Shown: positions 27,932-39,651, counted from the first letter of the stretch. The stretch: 64,000 nt of DNA from Halalkalibacter hemicellulosilyticusJCM 9152 (GCF_000513115.1 NZ_BAUU01000003.1:123051-187050); one strand, 5' to 3'. Numbers and translations are program-made. Notes: generated by a model from the letters alone, not told the origin.

Positions 27932-29314
27932 ATGGTAGATGTAGCAGAGTTCTATGAAGTAATCGTTTCTAAGGATAAAATGAATGCAACTATTCGACAA
28001 GTAGAAAAAAGAAATGAAGACGACAAAGTCACAGCAGAAGACTTAAAACGCTTGTTATATGACCATGACGTTGTCTATGGAATTGATGAATCAGTATTAA
28101 ACCTCTTTGTGAACACACCGATTATTAGTCAAGAGCTTGTAGTAGCAAAAGGAAAAGCTCCAAAAGATGGTCATAATGCTTATTTGAAGCCAATTTCATT
28201 TAGTGAAAAAGCAAAAGATATAGAAAGCTATGAAAATATTGATATGCGAGATGTTGTGAACATTCCAACAGTTGAAATTGGTGAAAAAGTAGGAGAGAAA
28301 ATTCAAGCAACTCTGGGTGAAGACGGTATAAATATAAATAACGAACAAGTACCCGCTAAGCCAGGTCGTGATTTTAAGCTTGCGAAAGGAAAAAATACGA
28401 AAATTAGTGAAGATGAGCTGGAGCTTTATTCTTTAATAAATGGTCAAATTAGTGTCGATAAATATACGGTTCATGTACATCCTACATATGAAATTAAAGG
28501 CGACCTTTCCATGAAAACAGGAAATGTTGATTTTGTAGGTAATGTGATCATTAATGGCAATGTTCCGGCTGGTTATTCAGTAAATGCAGTAGGGGACATT
28601 AGAGTTACTGGTACAGTTGAAGCAGCAACCCTTACTTCTGGTGGCTCTATCTTTATCGGTTCAGGAGTAGTAGGACAGCATAAAAGCTATCTTGAGGCTG
28701 AAAAAGACATTAAAACAGCTTTTATAAATGAGGGAACCGTTAAAGCTGGTGGGATAGTTGAAGTAACCCAAACGATCTTACATAGTCAAGTAACATCAGG
28801 GAAAATGGTCATTTGTAATCGGGGAAGAGGCCTTATAGTAGGCGGATCTATTTCCGCAATCGAAACGATTAAAGCGAAAGAGATTGGAAATGATATGCAT
28901 ACACAAACAGACTTATTTATCGGTCTGACAAAAGATACAATTGATGAGCATAAAGCTCTTGAAAAAGAAATGAGTGAAATTAATGATTCATTAAAAAAGC
29001 TCACTCAATTGTTAAGAACATTTTTAACAAAAGAGAAGCAAAATGGAACATTAGAAGGAAGAGATAAACAAACAAAATTAAAAGTGTTACGCTCATATCA
29101 AGAAAATAATGAAAAAAAACAAAAAATTCAAGAAAGATATGCTGAATTAGAGGATATGATTGCCAAGGAAGGAACAGGTCATGTGATGGCCGAAAAGAAG
29201 ATGTATGGTAATGTATCTGTTCACTTTGGTAAATACAAACGAACACTGAGATCTAATTACTCTAGACCGACTGTGAAAATGGAAGATAGCGAAATTAAAA
29301 TCATAACGAAATAA
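27932..29314 (+). CDS. FapA-like (DUF342) polymer-scaffold protein
   Basis: A 461-residue FapA/DUF342 family protein. The N-terminal domain (1-75) is followed by repeated beta-helix motifs (DLSMKTGNVDFVGNVIINGNV, DIRVTGTVEAATLTSGG) near 185-310 and a coiled coil near 325-400. Family members occur with flagellar and signalling genes in Firmicutes, but their biochemical role is unclear. ATG 27932 with SD agagggtg (27915-27922) is preferred to GTG 27920. It follows sigD by 17 nt and is presumably in the same operon. Confidence 0.8.
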   Translation: MVDVAEFYEVIVSKDKMNATIRQVEKRNEDDKVTAEDLKRLLYDHDVVYGIDESVLNLFVNTPIISQELVVAKGKAPKDGHNAYLKPISFSEKAKDIESYENIDMRDVVNIPTVEIGEKVGEKIQATLGEDGININNEQVPAKPGRDFKLAKGKNTKISEDELELYSLINGQISVDKYTVHVHPTYEIKGDLSMKTGNVDFVGNVIINGNVPAGYSVNAVGDIRVTGTVEAATLTSGGSIFIGSGVVGQHKSYLEAEKDIKTAFINEGTVKAGGIVEVTQTILHSQVTSGKMVICNRGRGLIVGGSISAIETIKAKEIGNDMHTQTDLFIGLTKDTIDEHKALEKEMSEINDSLKKLTQLLRTFLTKEKQNGTLEGRDKQTKLKVLRSYQENNEKKQKIQERYAELEDMIAKEGTGHVMAEKKMYGNVSVHFGKYKRTLRSNYSRPTVKMEDSEIKIITK

Positions 29315-29349
29315 CAAGTAAGCGTTTACTTGGATTGGAGAGGATAGTC

Positions 29350-29658
29350 ATGAGTATACGTCCAGTTGAAGTACAAGGGTCTTTTCCTCAATCACAAAAA
29401 TCAGGTAAAATTCAAGAGCAACTTCAGCAACGAGGTCAAATATCACAAGACGTGATTGCTCAGCAAGAGAAAGAAGAAGCTAGAAAGTTACGTCAGCAAG
29501 TGAAGCAATCAGACGAATCTGAGCAGTCTAGGTTTCATAAGGATCGAGAATCCGAGCAACAAGAACAGAGTAATCAAGAAAGAAAACAAAAAAAACAAGA
29601 AGAGCCTACAAAACAAAAGCATCCTTATAAAGGAAATTTTATTGATTTTTCAGGATAG
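29350..29658 (+). CDS. Small Gln/Glu/Lys-rich hypothetical protein
   Basis: A 102-residue, very hydrophilic protein between the FapA-like gene and swrB. I do not recognise a family. It begins MSIRPVEVQGSFPQSQK, has a charged helical or disordered middle with runs of QQ, EE and KK, and ends with a short hydrophobic patch (GNFIDFSG). There is no signal or membrane segment. ATG 29350 has SD ggagagga (29336-29343). Tight spacing (35 and 11 nt) argues for a real operon gene. Function unknown. Confidence 0.65.
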   Translation: MSIRPVEVQGSFPQSQKSGKIQEQLQQRGQISQDVIAQQEKEEARKLRQQVKQSDESEQSRFHKDRESEQQEQSNQERKQKKQEEPTKQKHPYKGNFIDFSG

Positions 29659-29669
29659 AAGGGAATTGT

Positions 29670-30137
29670 ATGCTTGAATTATTAGTAGTCATTAGTTTAT
29701 TACTGCATGGTTTTACGTTTTTATGGATAATGATTTTATTACAGCGTATACGTCATGTACAGAGCCAGCCTGATAGAATGAATCAGCTACAATCAGAATT
29801 GGAAGACATATTAGTAGCGTATACAACGGAAATGAAAGAAGAGAATGAACGATTGCTTGAGAAGATACAAAGAAATAACCATCAAGCGACAATGAGTTTA
29901 GAGGAGAAACAGTTAACGAAAGCTTCAAATGATTCAATAAAGCTAGAGGAGAAAGAAGAAGAAGATTCGCCGTATATTCCTCCTATAAATATAAGTGAAC
30001 AAGAAACATACGAAAAATCCTATACAGTAAAAGTATTAGAATTAGCACAGTCCGGTCTCACTTCCGAGCAAATTGCCAAAAAATTAAAGATGGGAAAAGG
30101 TGAAGTCGAGCTTATTTTGAAATTTCATCAATCATGA
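29670..30137 (+). CDS. swrB: Swarming motility protein SwrB-like (YlxL)
   Basis: A 155-residue protein with a single N-terminal transmembrane helix (residues 2-24), a charged coiled coil (30-75), an acidic linker, and a C-terminal helix-turn-helix-like segment (VLELAQSGLTSEQIAKKLKMGKGEVELILKF). This is the architecture of B. subtilis SwrB, which promotes assembly of the export apparatus and is the last gene of its fla/che operon. The middle is poorly conserved, so architecture and position carry the call. Confidence 0.82.
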   Translation: MLELLVVISLLLHGFTFLWIMILLQRIRHVQSQPDRMNQLQSELEDILVAYTTEMKEENERLLEKIQRNNHQATMSLEEKQLTKASNDSIKLEEKEEEDSPYIPPINISEQETYEKSYTVKVLELAQSGLTSEQIAKKLKMGKGEVELILKFHQS

Positions 30138-30147
30138 CAATCCATAC

Positions 30148-30176
30148 TTGCGCCACTAGTGTCAATGTGGTATAGT
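30148..30176 (+). promoter_or_regulatory. Candidate sigma-A promoter of rpsB
   Basis: TTGCGC (30148-30153) and TATAGT (30171-30176) are spaced 17 bp apart, directly after the end of swrB and about 115 nt before rpsB. The -35 is only a half match, the -10 is good. Inferred from consensus. Confidence 0.5.
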
Positions 30177-30208
30177 AATCCTCGGTGTTAATCACACACG
30201 CTATTTGA

Positions 30209-30243
30209 TTTATGAAAAGGTGCTGAATCCAGTCTTTCATAAA
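30209..30243 (+). promoter_or_regulatory. Stem-loop in the rpsB 5' leader
   Basis: TTTATGAAAAG (30209-30219) pairs with CTTTCATAAA (30234-30243), with one bulged A and a 14-nt loop. No T-tract follows, so it is not a terminator. It may be part of an autoregulatory ribosomal protein leader; this is inference. Confidence 0.4.
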
Positions 30244-30291
30244 AATGATCATAGCGGAGGAAAAAAACCATAAATGAAGGAGGTGTTGGAT

Positions 30292-31017
30292 GTGGCAGTA
30301 ATCTCCATGAAGCAATTATTAGAAGCGGGTGTTCATTTCGGTCATCAAACTCGACGATGGAACCCTAAAATGGATCGCTACATCTTCACAGAAAGAAACG
30401 GAATTTACATTATTGATTTACAAAAAACAGTTAAGAAGGTTGAAGAAGCATATCAATTTGTTCGTGACTTAGCTGCTGACGGTGGAAAGGTATTGTTTGT
30501 AGGTACGAAAAAACAAGCTCAAGACTCTGTCAAAGATGAAGCAGAACGTTGCGGTATGTATTATATTAACCAACGTTGGTTAGGTGGTACTCTTACAAAC
30601 TTCGAGACTATTCAAAAACGTATTGCACGTCTTAAGAAACTTGAGAAAATGCAAGAAGATGGTACATTTGATGTTCTTCCTAAGAAAGAAGTTATTCTTC
30701 TTAAAAAGGAAATGGATCGTCTTGAAAAGTTCTTAGGCGGTATTAAAGATATGCAAGACATTCCTGATGCGTTGTTTGTCATCGATCCTCGTAAGGAGCG
30801 TATTGCAATCGCCGAAGCACATAAGTTAAACATTCCGATTGTTGCAATTGTTGATACGAATTGTGATCCGGATGAGATTGACTATGTCATTCCAGGTAAC
30901 GATGATGCCATTCGTGCAGTTAAATTATTAACTGGTAAAATGGCCGATGCAGTCATTGAAGCAACTTCTGCTGAAGCTGAAGAGGTTGAGGAAGAAGAAG
31001 AAACGACAACAGCTTAA
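30292..31017 (+). CDS. rpsB: 30S ribosomal protein S2
   Basis: Small-subunit protein needed for S1/mRNA docking and 30S assembly. It has about 241 residues, starting [27 protein letters not shown] with the family's [11 protein letters not shown] motif and an acidic C-terminal tail. Start GTG 30292, with SD aaggaggtg seven bases upstream (30277-30285). Followed by a strong terminator, so tsf depends on read-through or its own promoter. Confidence 0.98.
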   Translation: MAVISMKQLLEAGVHFGHQTRRWNPKMDRYIFTERNGIYIIDLQKTVKKVEEAYQFVRDLAADGGKVLFVGTKKQAQDSVKDEAERCGMYYINQRWLGGTLTNFETIQKRIARLKKLEKMQEDGTFDVLPKKEVILLKKEMDRLEKFLGGIKDMQDIPDALFVIDPRKERIAIAEAHKLNIPIVAIVDTNCDPDEIDYVIPGNDDAIRAVKLLTGKMADAVIEATSAEAEEVEEEEETTTA

Positions 31018-31035
31018 TTATTGTACTCAAATGGG

Positions 31036-31069
31036 GTGGTAAAGGGGGATTACCCTTTACCACTTTTTT
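31036..31069 (+). terminator. Terminator/attenuator between rpsB and tsf
   Basis: An 11-bp perfect stem (GTGGTAAAGGG / CCCTTTACCAC, 31036-31046 and 31053-31063) is followed by six Ts. It likely lowers transcription from rpsB into tsf. Confidence 0.88.
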
Positions 31070-31165
31070 AGAAGTTAAGAATTTATTCAATTCTTAGTAT
31101 GTCATTTTTTATTACACAATACTTTTCACATGATACATAAAGACAATTAAAAGGAGGCGTTATTT

Positions 31166-32047
31166 ATGGCAGTAACGGCGAGTATGGTAAAAGAACTACG
31201 TGAAAAAACAGGTGCTGGAATGATGGATTGTAAAAAAGCACTTACAGAAACAGGTGGCGATATGGAAAAGGCAGTTGATTTCCTACGCGAAAAAGGGATT
31301 GCAAAAGCTGCTAAAAAGGCGGACCGCGTTGCAGCAGAAGGGTTAACAATTGTTAAATCTGAAGGTAATAAAGCGGTTATTGCTGAGATTAACTCTGAAA
31401 CAGATTTCGTTGCTAAAAACGAAAATTTCCAAAAATTAGTTAACGATCTAGCCGATTTTGTACTAAAAAATGAACCTAATACTGTTGAAGAAGCACTTGG
31501 ACAAGAGTTTACTGCTGGACAAACAGTTGAAGAGTTTATTAATTCATCTATTGCTAAAATCGGTGAGAAAATTTCATTACGTCGTTTTGTAGTAGTATCC
31601 AAAGCGGATGGTGATACATTTGGCGAGTATTTGCACATGGGTGGACGCATTGGTGTACTAACCATTCTAGAAGGCACATCTGATAGTGAATTAGCTAAAG
31701 ATATTGCTATGCATATCGCTGCTATTAACCCGAAGTATGTATCGCGTGATCAAGTTGCTCAAGATGAAGTAGATCGTGAACGCGAAGTATTAAAGCAACA
31801 AGCACTTAATGAGGGTAAGCCAGAAAATATTGTTGAAAAAATGGTTGAAGGTCGACTTGGAAAGTTCTTTGAACAAGTATGTTTAAATGATCAAGCATTT
31901 GTTAAAGATGGAGATCAAAAGGTCGGCAAATATGTAAAAGCAAAAGGTGCTGAAGTAAAAGGTTTCATTCGCTATGAAGTTGGAGAAGGAATTGAGAAGC
32001 GTGAAGACAACTTCGCTGAAGAAGTTATGTCTCAAGTGAAAAAATAA
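31166..32047 (+). CDS. tsf: Elongation factor Ts
   Basis: Guanine nucleotide exchange factor for EF-Tu. It has 293 residues with the N-terminal UBA-like domain ([22 protein letters not shown]) and the core signature [11 protein letters not shown] followed by two dimerisation subdomains. SD aaaggagg at 31151-31158. The leader contains a small perfect 8-bp inverted repeat (31076-31083 / 31089-31096). A terminator follows at 32053. Confidence 0.98.
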   Translation: MAVTASMVKELREKTGAGMMDCKKALTETGGDMEKAVDFLREKGIAKAAKKADRVAAEGLTIVKSEGNKAVIAEINSETDFVAKNENFQKLVNDLADFVLKNEPNTVEEALGQEFTAGQTVEEFINSSIAKIGEKISLRRFVVVSKADGDTFGEYLHMGGRIGVLTILEGTSDSELAKDIAMHIAAINPKYVSRDQVAQDEVDREREVLKQQALNEGKPENIVEKMVEGRLGKFFEQVCLNDQAFVKDGDQKVGKYVKAKGAEVKGFIRYEVGEGIEKREDNFAEEVMSQVKK

Positions 32048-32052
32048 AGATG

Positions 32053-32079
32053 AAGGGACACGAAGGTGTGTCCCTTTTT
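32053..32079 (+). terminator. Terminator between tsf and pyrH
   Basis: A perfect 9-bp stem (AAGGGACAC / GTGTCCCTT, 32053-32061 and 32068-32076) with a 6-nt loop and T tract. Confidence 0.88.
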
Positions 32080-32121
32080 CACAAGAAGATGGTAAAACTT
32101 CAGGTTCGAGCGGAGGTCACT

Positions 32122-32841
32122 ATGAAATCATATAATCGAGTAGTTTTAAAATTAAGCGGAGAAGCCTTAGCTGGTGATCAAGGATATGGAATTGATCCAT
32201 TAGTTATACAATCTATTGCCAAACAAATTAAAGAAATTGTCGAATTAAATGTTGAAGTAGCTGTTGTAGTTGGTGGTGGAAACATTTGGCGAGGTATGGC
32301 AGGTAGTGCAAAAGGAATGGATCGTGCGACTGCTGACTATATGGGGATGCTTGCAACTGTCATGAATTCATTAGCATTGCAAGATGGGCTTGAAGATATT
32401 GGAGTTGAAACGAGAGTGCAAACCTCGATTGAAATGCGTCAAGTAGCTGAACCGTATATACGTCGAAAGGCTATTCGCCATCTTGAGAAGAAACGTGTTG
32501 TTATTTTTGCTGCTGGGACAGGAAACCCTTATTTTTCTACTGATACAACTGCTGCATTACGTGCAGCTGAAATAGAGGCAGAAGTGATCCTTATGGCAAA
32601 AAATAAAGTCGATGGTGTTTACAGCGCAGATCCATCAGTCGATACTTCCGCAAAAAAATATACATCGCTCTCCTTTATGGATGTGTTAAAAGAAGGTTTA
32701 GCTGTTATGGACTCAACAGCATCATCTCTTTGTATGGACAATGACATACCATTAATTGTATTTTCGATTATGGAAGAAGGTAATATTAAAAAAGCCGTTA
32801 TAGGTGAAGAAATTGGAACAATTGTCAGGGGGAATGAATAA
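32122..32841 (+). CDS. pyrH: UMP kinase PyrH
   Basis: Bacterial-type UMP kinase (amino acid kinase fold) making UDP from UMP; cytoplasmic and essential. It has 239 residues: [12 protein letters not shown] at the start, GGGNIWRG, and [11 protein letters not shown] near the end. ATG 32122 with SD cggaggtc (32111-32118) is the start; the frame is open further upstream through the tsf terminator, which is not coding. frr follows directly, overlapping by one base. Confidence 0.97.
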   Translation: MKSYNRVVLKLSGEALAGDQGYGIDPLVIQSIAKQIKEIVELNVEVAVVVGGGNIWRGMAGSAKGMDRATADYMGMLATVMNSLALQDGLEDIGVETRVQTSIEMRQVAEPYIRRKAIRHLEKKRVVIFAAGTGNPYFSTDTTAALRAAEIEAEVILMAKNKVDGVYSADPSVDTSAKKYTSLSFMDVLKEGLAVMDSTASSLCMDNDIPLIVFSIMEEGNIKKAVIGEEIGTIVRGNE

Positions 32842-33398
32842 TGTCAAAGGAAATTATTAATGACGCTAAATCAAGAATGGAAAAGGCGATTGATTCATTA
32901 AATAGGGATTTAGCTAAGCTTAGAGCTGGTCGAGCAAATCCTGCTCTCCTAGATCGTATAACAGTTGAGTATTATGGAGCTGAAACGCCATTAAATCAAC
33001 TTGCAACAATTTCGGTCCCAGAAGCGCGCTTATTGACAATTCAACCATTTGATAAGTCTTCAATTGGTGAAATTGAGCGTGCAATTTTAAAATCAGAGTT
33101 AGGTTTAACACCTGCTAATGATGGTTCTATTATTCGCATAACGATTCCACCATTAACAGAGGAGCGTCGTAAAGATTTAGTGAAAATAGTGAAGAAATCA
33201 GCTGAAGAGGCAAAGGTTGCTATTCGTAACGTACGTCGTGATGCAAATGACACACTGAAAAAAGGACAAAAAGATGGTGACTTAACCGAAGATGATCTTC
33301 GTCGCTATACAGATGAAATGCAAAAATTAACAGATACGTATACAGCTAAGGTTGATGATGTTGCCGACCATAAAGAAAAAGAAATCATGGAAGTGTAA
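32841..33398 (+). CDS. frr: Ribosome recycling factor
   Basis: Splits post-termination ribosomes together with EF-G. It has 185 residues with the family motifs [29 protein letters not shown] and [17 protein letters not shown] agggggaat precedes ATG 32841 at the pyrH stop. A terminator follows at 33425. Confidence 0.98.
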   Translation: MSKEIINDAKSRMEKAIDSLNRDLAKLRAGRANPALLDRITVEYYGAETPLNQLATISVPEARLLTIQPFDKSSIGEIERAILKSELGLTPANDGSIIRITIPPLTEERRKDLVKIVKKSAEEAKVAIRNVRRDANDTLKKGQKDGDLTEDDLRRYTDEMQKLTDTYTAKVDDVADHKEKEIMEV

Positions 33399-33424
33399 GA
33401 TCGATCCATGTAAAATAGAGATTA

Positions 33425-33452
33425 AAGACCCTCTTTTTTATAGGGGGTTTTT
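33425..33452 (+). terminator. Terminator of the pyrH-frr unit
   Basis: Short stem of ACCCTC with AGGGGGT (with a G-U pair) around an A/T loop, followed by TTTTT. Confidence 0.7.
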
Positions 33453-33543
33453 CCACTTTCATTCTGTACCATACCATATAACGAGTAAGTGTACAGTTAT
33501 GTAAGATGTTGAACCTGCTGTAAGTAGATGGAGGGCGCTTAAC

Positions 33544-34308
33544 ATGCTTGATAAATTAACAAATTGGAGAACGAAACGTTCGAATGATGAAGAGGAAATG
33601 CATTTATCAACGAATATACCGAAACACATTGCTATCATAATGGATGGAAACGGTCGTTGGGCAAAAAATAGAGGCTTACCGAGAATTGCTGGGCATCGTG
33701 AAGGCATGAAGGTCATTAATAAAGTTGTACGAAAGGCAAATGAGTTAGGTGTTGAAGTCTTAACACTCTACGCATTCTCAACGGAAAATTGGAAGCGTCC
33801 AAAAACAGAAGTTGATTTCTTAATGAAGCTTCCCGAACGTTTCTTAGCGACTGAGTTGCCACAATTAATGAAAGAAAATGTGAAAGTGCGTTTAATGGGA
33901 AGTATTGATGCATTACCAGAACAAACAAAAAACGCTGTTAACAAGGCCGTTGATCAAACTTCTGGTAATACCGGACTCATATTAAACTTTGCTTTTAATT
34001 ACGGAAGTCGATATGAAATAGCAGTTGCGGTAAAAAAAATTAGTGAACAAGTAGAGCAAGGAAATATTAAGTCAGACGAAGTGAATGAGAATTTATTATC
34101 TGAGCATTTAATGACAGCTGAATTACGTGATCCAGATTTACTCATTCGTACGAGTGGTGAAATTCGATTAAGTAATTTTATGCTTTGGCAGGTTGCTTAT
34201 AGTGAGTTTTGGTTTACGGAAGTACTGTGGCCGGATTTTAGTGAGCAGCATTTGGTTGAAGCGATCTTCGTCTATCAAAAACGTGCGAGAAGATACGGCG
34301 GTGTATAG
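33544..34308 (+). CDS. uppS: Undecaprenyl diphosphate synthase
   Basis: Cis-prenyltransferase that makes the C55 lipid carrier for peptidoglycan and teichoic acid. It has 254 residues. IIMDGNGRWAKNRG (catalytic Asp near residue 33), GHREGM, TLYAFSTENWKRP, and the C-terminal LLIRTSGEIRLSNFMLWQ are intact. SD ggagggcg precedes ATG 33544. The family C-terminus normally reads SGEQR; here Ile replaces Gln, a minor change. cdsA follows 14 nt on. Confidence 0.97.
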   Translation: MLDKLTNWRTKRSNDEEEMHLSTNIPKHIAIIMDGNGRWAKNRGLPRIAGHREGMKVINKVVRKANELGVEVLTLYAFSTENWKRPKTEVDFLMKLPERFLATELPQLMKENVKVRLMGSIDALPEQTKNAVNKAVDQTSGNTGLILNFAFNYGSRYEIAVAVKKISEQVEQGNIKSDEVNENLLSEHLMTAELRDPDLLIRTSGEIRLSNFMLWQVAYSEFWFTEVLWPDFSEQHLVEAIFVYQKRARRYGGV

Positions 34309-34322
34309 AGAGGGGCGAGGTT

Positions 34323-35120
34323 TTGAAGCAGCGAATTATTACAGGAGTCATTGGTGGAGCATTATTTGTTAGCTTTGTCATTATCGGTGGTTGGTTGTTT
34401 TCACTTTTTATAACGATTGTCGCATCGATTGCTATGATTGAGCTTTTAAAGATGAAAAAGATCAGACCAATTTCGTTAATGGGAATTATAAGCTTGCTAT
34501 CAATGTGGCTATTACTTGTACCAACAGTATGGTATGATCAAGTTATTCCATTTTCATTTACGAAAGTAGAAGTGTTTATCTTTGTGATTTTGGCTTTACT
34601 AATGTTTACGGTTCTTACAAAAAATACGTTTACATTTGATGAAGTTGGCTTTGTCATCGTGTCATCGGTCTATGTTGGCTTTGGGTTTCACTACTTAATT
34701 GTAACAAGGGAAATACCCGATGTAGGTATGATGCTTGTTTTCTTTGTATTGCTCATTATATGGACAACCGACTCTTCAGCTTATTTTGTTGGTCGCTCAC
34801 TAGGCAAGCATAAATTATGGCCAGATATTAGTCCGAAGAAAACAATCGAAGGGTCGATTGGTGGAATTATTGGTGCGGTATTAATCGGTTCTACTTTCCA
34901 TCTTATATATCCACTATTTTCTAGTTTTTATCTCGCTTTGGTTGTGATTATTGTTGCATCAGTACTCGGTCAATTAGGAGATCTAGTAGAATCAGCTTTA
35001 AAGCGCCACTATGCTGTAAAGGATTCCGGGAATGTATTACCTGGTCACGGTGGGATATTAGATCGATTTGATAGTTTGATTTATGTGATGCCGATTTTAC
35101 ATTTGCTTCAGCTAATTTAA
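34323..35120 (+). CDS. cdsA: Phosphatidate cytidylyltransferase CdsA
   Basis: Integral membrane enzyme making CDP-diacylglycerol from CTP and phosphatidate. It has 265 residues with about eight hydrophobic helices and the C-terminal signature LGQLGDLVESALKRHYAVKDSGNVLPGHGGILDRFDSL. Start TTG 34323 with SD gaggggcgagg. It lies between uppS and dxr as in B. subtilis. Confidence 0.97.
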   Translation: MKQRIITGVIGGALFVSFVIIGGWLFSLFITIVASIAMIELLKMKKIRPISLMGIISLLSMWLLLVPTVWYDQVIPFSFTKVEVFIFVILALLMFTVLTKNTFTFDEVGFVIVSSVYVGFGFHYLIVTREIPDVGMMLVFFVLLIIWTTDSSAYFVGRSLGKHKLWPDISPKKTIEGSIGGIIGAVLIGSTFHLIYPLFSSFYLALVVIIVASVLGQLGDLVESALKRHYAVKDSGNVLPGHGGILDRFDSLIYVMPILHLLQLI

Positions 35121-35174
35121 AATCATATCGTTTGTTTAGTAAGAAGAATCTTTGAAATAATGTAGGTGAAAAGA

Positions 35175-36323
35175 TTGAAGCATATTAGCTTATTAGGTGC
35201 GACAGGTTCGATAGGGACACAAACTCTTGATGTAATTAGACAGTTTCCTAAACAATTCTCACTTGAGGCTATGTCAGTTGGACGTAATATTGATCTAGCA
35301 ATTGAACAAATACATGAATTTAAGCCGTCAGTTGTTTCGGTTATGTCAAAGACTGAATATGACAAGTTAGTTCATCAAGTTCCAAGTGATACAAAAATCG
35401 TTTGGGGGAACGAAGGACTAAGTGAAGTTGCAACTATTTCGAAAGTGAGCATAGTTGTAAATGCGGTCATCGGTAGTGTAGGATTAGCTCCTACGTTAGC
35501 GGCTATTCGTGAAGGGAAAACGATAGCGATTGCGAATAAAGAAACTCTTGTGACAGCAGGTCATATTGTGACGAATGAAGCAAAACGTGCTAATGTTCCT
35601 TTACTGCCAGTTGATAGTGAGCATTCAGCTATTTTTCAAGCTTTACAAGGTGAACAAAAAAGCGAAATTGATAAGTTAATATTAACCGCTTCAGGTGGAA
35701 GCTTTAGAGACCGTTCTCGTTCTGATTTAAAAGACGTAACCGTTCAAGAGGCTTTGCAGCATCCTAATTGGTCAATGGGAGCTAAGATTACAATTGACTC
35801 TGCCACGATGATGAACAAAGGGTTAGAGATTATAGAGGCACATTGGTTATTTGATATACCATACGAAAAGATTGACGTATTATTACATAAAGAAAGTATT
35901 ATTCATTCAATGGTTGAATACATTGATGGAAGCGTCATTGCGCAATTAGGAACGCCTGATATGAAAGTACCGATTCAGTATGCTCTGACTTATCCAAATA
36001 GATTTCAAAATTTCACTAATGAACGGTTAAGACTATCAGAAATCGGACAATTACATTTTCAAGCTATGGATGTCGAACGCTATCGTTGTGTAGAATTCGC
36101 ATATGAAGCAGGGCGAATTGGTGGGACGATGCCGACGGTGTTAAATGCGGCAAATGAAGTAGCGGTTTCTTACTTTCTTCAAAACCGTTTGTCGTTTCTT
36201 GGAATTGAGTCAGTAATAGAACAAGCTATGACTGAACATGAAGCGATTCAACAACCATCACTAGAAGAAATAGTAGCAGTAGACTTAGAAACACGTCAAT
36301 TTATTGATACATTGATTAAATAA
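35175..36323 (+). CDS. dxr: 1-deoxy-D-xylulose 5-phosphate reductoisomerase
   Basis: Second step of the MEP isoprenoid pathway (NADPH-dependent), supplying precursors for UppS two genes upstream. It has 382 residues. N-terminal NADPH-binding [25 protein letters not shown], metal/substrate motifs [10 protein letters not shown] and [15 protein letters not shown]. Start TTG 35175 (MKHISLLG) fits SD aggtg (35164-35168) and family length better than GTG 35166. Confidence 0.96.
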   Translation: MKHISLLGATGSIGTQTLDVIRQFPKQFSLEAMSVGRNIDLAIEQIHEFKPSVVSVMSKTEYDKLVHQVPSDTKIVWGNEGLSEVATISKVSIVVNAVIGSVGLAPTLAAIREGKTIAIANKETLVTAGHIVTNEAKRANVPLLPVDSEHSAIFQALQGEQKSEIDKLILTASGGSFRDRSRSDLKDVTVQEALQHPNWSMGAKITIDSATMMNKGLEIIEAHWLFDIPYEKIDVLLHKESIIHSMVEYIDGSVIAQLGTPDMKVPIQYALTYPNRFQNFTNERLRLSEIGQLHFQAMDVERYRCVEFAYEAGRIGGTMPTVLNAANEVAVSYFLQNRLSFLGIESVIEQAMTEHEAIQQPSLEEIVAVDLETRQFIDTLIK

Positions 36324-36342
36324 GAAAGGTGGTCGTCATTAG

Positions 36343-37608
36343 ATGCAATCTATTCAAACGATTTTAGCGGTCATTGTTATTTTTGGCCTTCTCGTATCCA
36401 TTCATGAATGGGGACACCTTTATTTTGCTAAACGTGCAGGAATACTTTGCCGTGAATTTGCAATCGGTTTTGGTCCGAAAATTTATTCTTTTAAAAAGAA
36501 CGAAACGGTTTATACAATTAGACTCTTGCCGCTCGGTGGGTTTGTTCGAATGGCTGGTGAAGACCCTGAGATGATTCATATTAAACCAGGATACGAGATT
36601 GGTTTAGTATTTAATCAAAAAGGAAAAGTTTCTCAAATAATCATTAATAACAAATCAAAGCATCCTGAGGCACAAGTTGTGCAAGTGGAAAGGATAGATT
36701 TGGAAAAGCAGTTAATTGTGGAAGCTTATAACCAAGAGGGAGAACTTGTTCAATATGAAATTGATGAGAAAGCTCATTATATTCAAGATGAACAAGCTAC
36801 TCAAATTGCACCGTGGAATCGTCAGTTTGGATCTAAATCCGTAGGCCAACGAGCGATGGCTATATTTGCAGGGCCATTAATGAATTTTGTTCTCGCGGTT
36901 GTTATTTTAATTGCTTATGCTTTATTGCAAGGTATGCCTGTTGATGAAGCTAGAATTGGCGATGTGACTAATGATGGGGTAGCGATTGCTGCAGGGTTGC
37001 AAAAAGATGATGTAGTCTTGTCTATAAATAATCATTCATTATCAACGTGGGAAGAAATGACGTCGATCATTCAAGAACACCCAAATGAGGAACTTATTTT
37101 TGAAGTAGAGCGTGAAGGTGAAACATTAATCATTCCTGTTGTTCCGGAAGTTAGAGAAGGGCAGTTTGGAGAAAATGAGGGCTTTGTTGGTATTCGTGGT
37201 CCGACTGAATTCTCGATCGTAGGAGCTGTACAATTTGGTTTCACTCAAACATACATGTTTGCTTCAATGATTTTTGAAGTGTTAGGAATGTTGTTTACTG
37301 GAGAATTTAAATTAGACTACGTTTCAGGCCCGGTAGGTATTTATAATTACACAGGTGAAGCGGCAGCATTAGGAATATTTGTATTAATGCAATGGGCAGC
37401 TGCATTAAGTGTAAATTTAGGTATTATTAATTTATTGCCTTTACCAGCAATGGACGGTGGCCGATTGACGTTTATTGGATTAGAGGCTTTGCGTGGAAAG
37501 CCAATTGACCCACAGAAGGAAGGCTTTGTTCATTTTATTGGCTTTGTCTTATTAATGTTATTAGTTATTGTTGTAACATGGAATGATATAACGACGTTAT
37601 TTATGTAG
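36343..37608 (+). CDS. rasP: Intramembrane zinc metalloprotease RasP (RseP family)
   Basis: Site-2 protease that cleaves anti-sigma factors such as RsiW and clears signal peptides. The zinc motif HEWGH is at residues 21-25 in the first transmembrane helix, with the third ligand region LPAMDGGR near residue 365. A PDZ domain sits around 190-270. It has 421 residues and four membrane segments. The usual Bacillus motif is HEFGH; Trp replaces Phe at a non-ligand position. Confidence 0.97.
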   Translation: MQSIQTILAVIVIFGLLVSIHEWGHLYFAKRAGILCREFAIGFGPKIYSFKKNETVYTIRLLPLGGFVRMAGEDPEMIHIKPGYEIGLVFNQKGKVSQIIINNKSKHPEAQVVQVERIDLEKQLIVEAYNQEGELVQYEIDEKAHYIQDEQATQIAPWNRQFGSKSVGQRAMAIFAGPLMNFVLAVVILIAYALLQGMPVDEARIGDVTNDGVAIAAGLQKDDVVLSINNHSLSTWEEMTSIIQEHPNEELIFEVEREGETLIIPVVPEVREGQFGENEGFVGIRGPTEFSIVGAVQFGFTQTYMFASMIFEVLGMLFTGEFKLDYVSGPVGIYNYTGEAAALGIFVLMQWAAALSVNLGIINLLPLPAMDGGRLTFIGLEALRGKPIDPQKEGFVHFIGFVLLMLLVIVVTWNDITTLFM

Positions 37609-37630
37609 GATCGAACAAGTATCTAAATAG

Positions 37631-39354
<1,724 letters not shown>

Positions 39355-39404
39355 ACGCCTTAGACTTTAGCTTGAAATGTCGACAAAGACCCTGCTATAA
39401 AGAA

Positions 39405-39585
39405 GGGCACTGAAAAAGTTTGGTTTTAACTTTTTTGGTGCCCTTTAAGCAATGTGCGCAACCGTTGCCTTTTTTGAAAAGCTTATACGAGCGAGATTCT
39501 CGTATCAAGCGAGCAACGAGTGAAGTCATTGCTAGTCCAATCAAAGGTATGGAGAAATTTGATTTGTCCTTATTTTGTGGCCTCC
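39405..39585 (+). repeat. Dispersed hairpin-rich repeat, copy A
   Basis: Begins with a strong hairpin (GGGCACTGAAAAAGTT / AACTTTTTTGGTGCCC, 39405-39420 and 39428-39443), followed by three smaller inverted repeats (GCAA..TTGC near 39449, TACGAG..CTCGTA near 39485, AGCAA..TTGCT near 39512) and a degenerate second hairpin ending GCCTCC. A closely matching copy lies at 63810-63991, and an inverted shorter copy near 56175-56290. It has no ORF. The first hairpin may double as the proS terminator. Confidence 0.8.
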
Positions 39586-39651
39586 TATAAAGTAGTCTTA
39601 TAGTAAGGTTTTTATATGAAAATGAACGTATGTTGAAAGTGGGGAGGGTTC

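Noticed and set aside
31147..31677. 176-codon minus-strand frame opposite tsf
   Set aside because: Shadow of tsf codon bias: Ser/Ala/Leu-rich translation, no SD, no family. Other long minus-strand frames (47229-47600, 48760-49158, 26760-27116) are rejected for the same reason.
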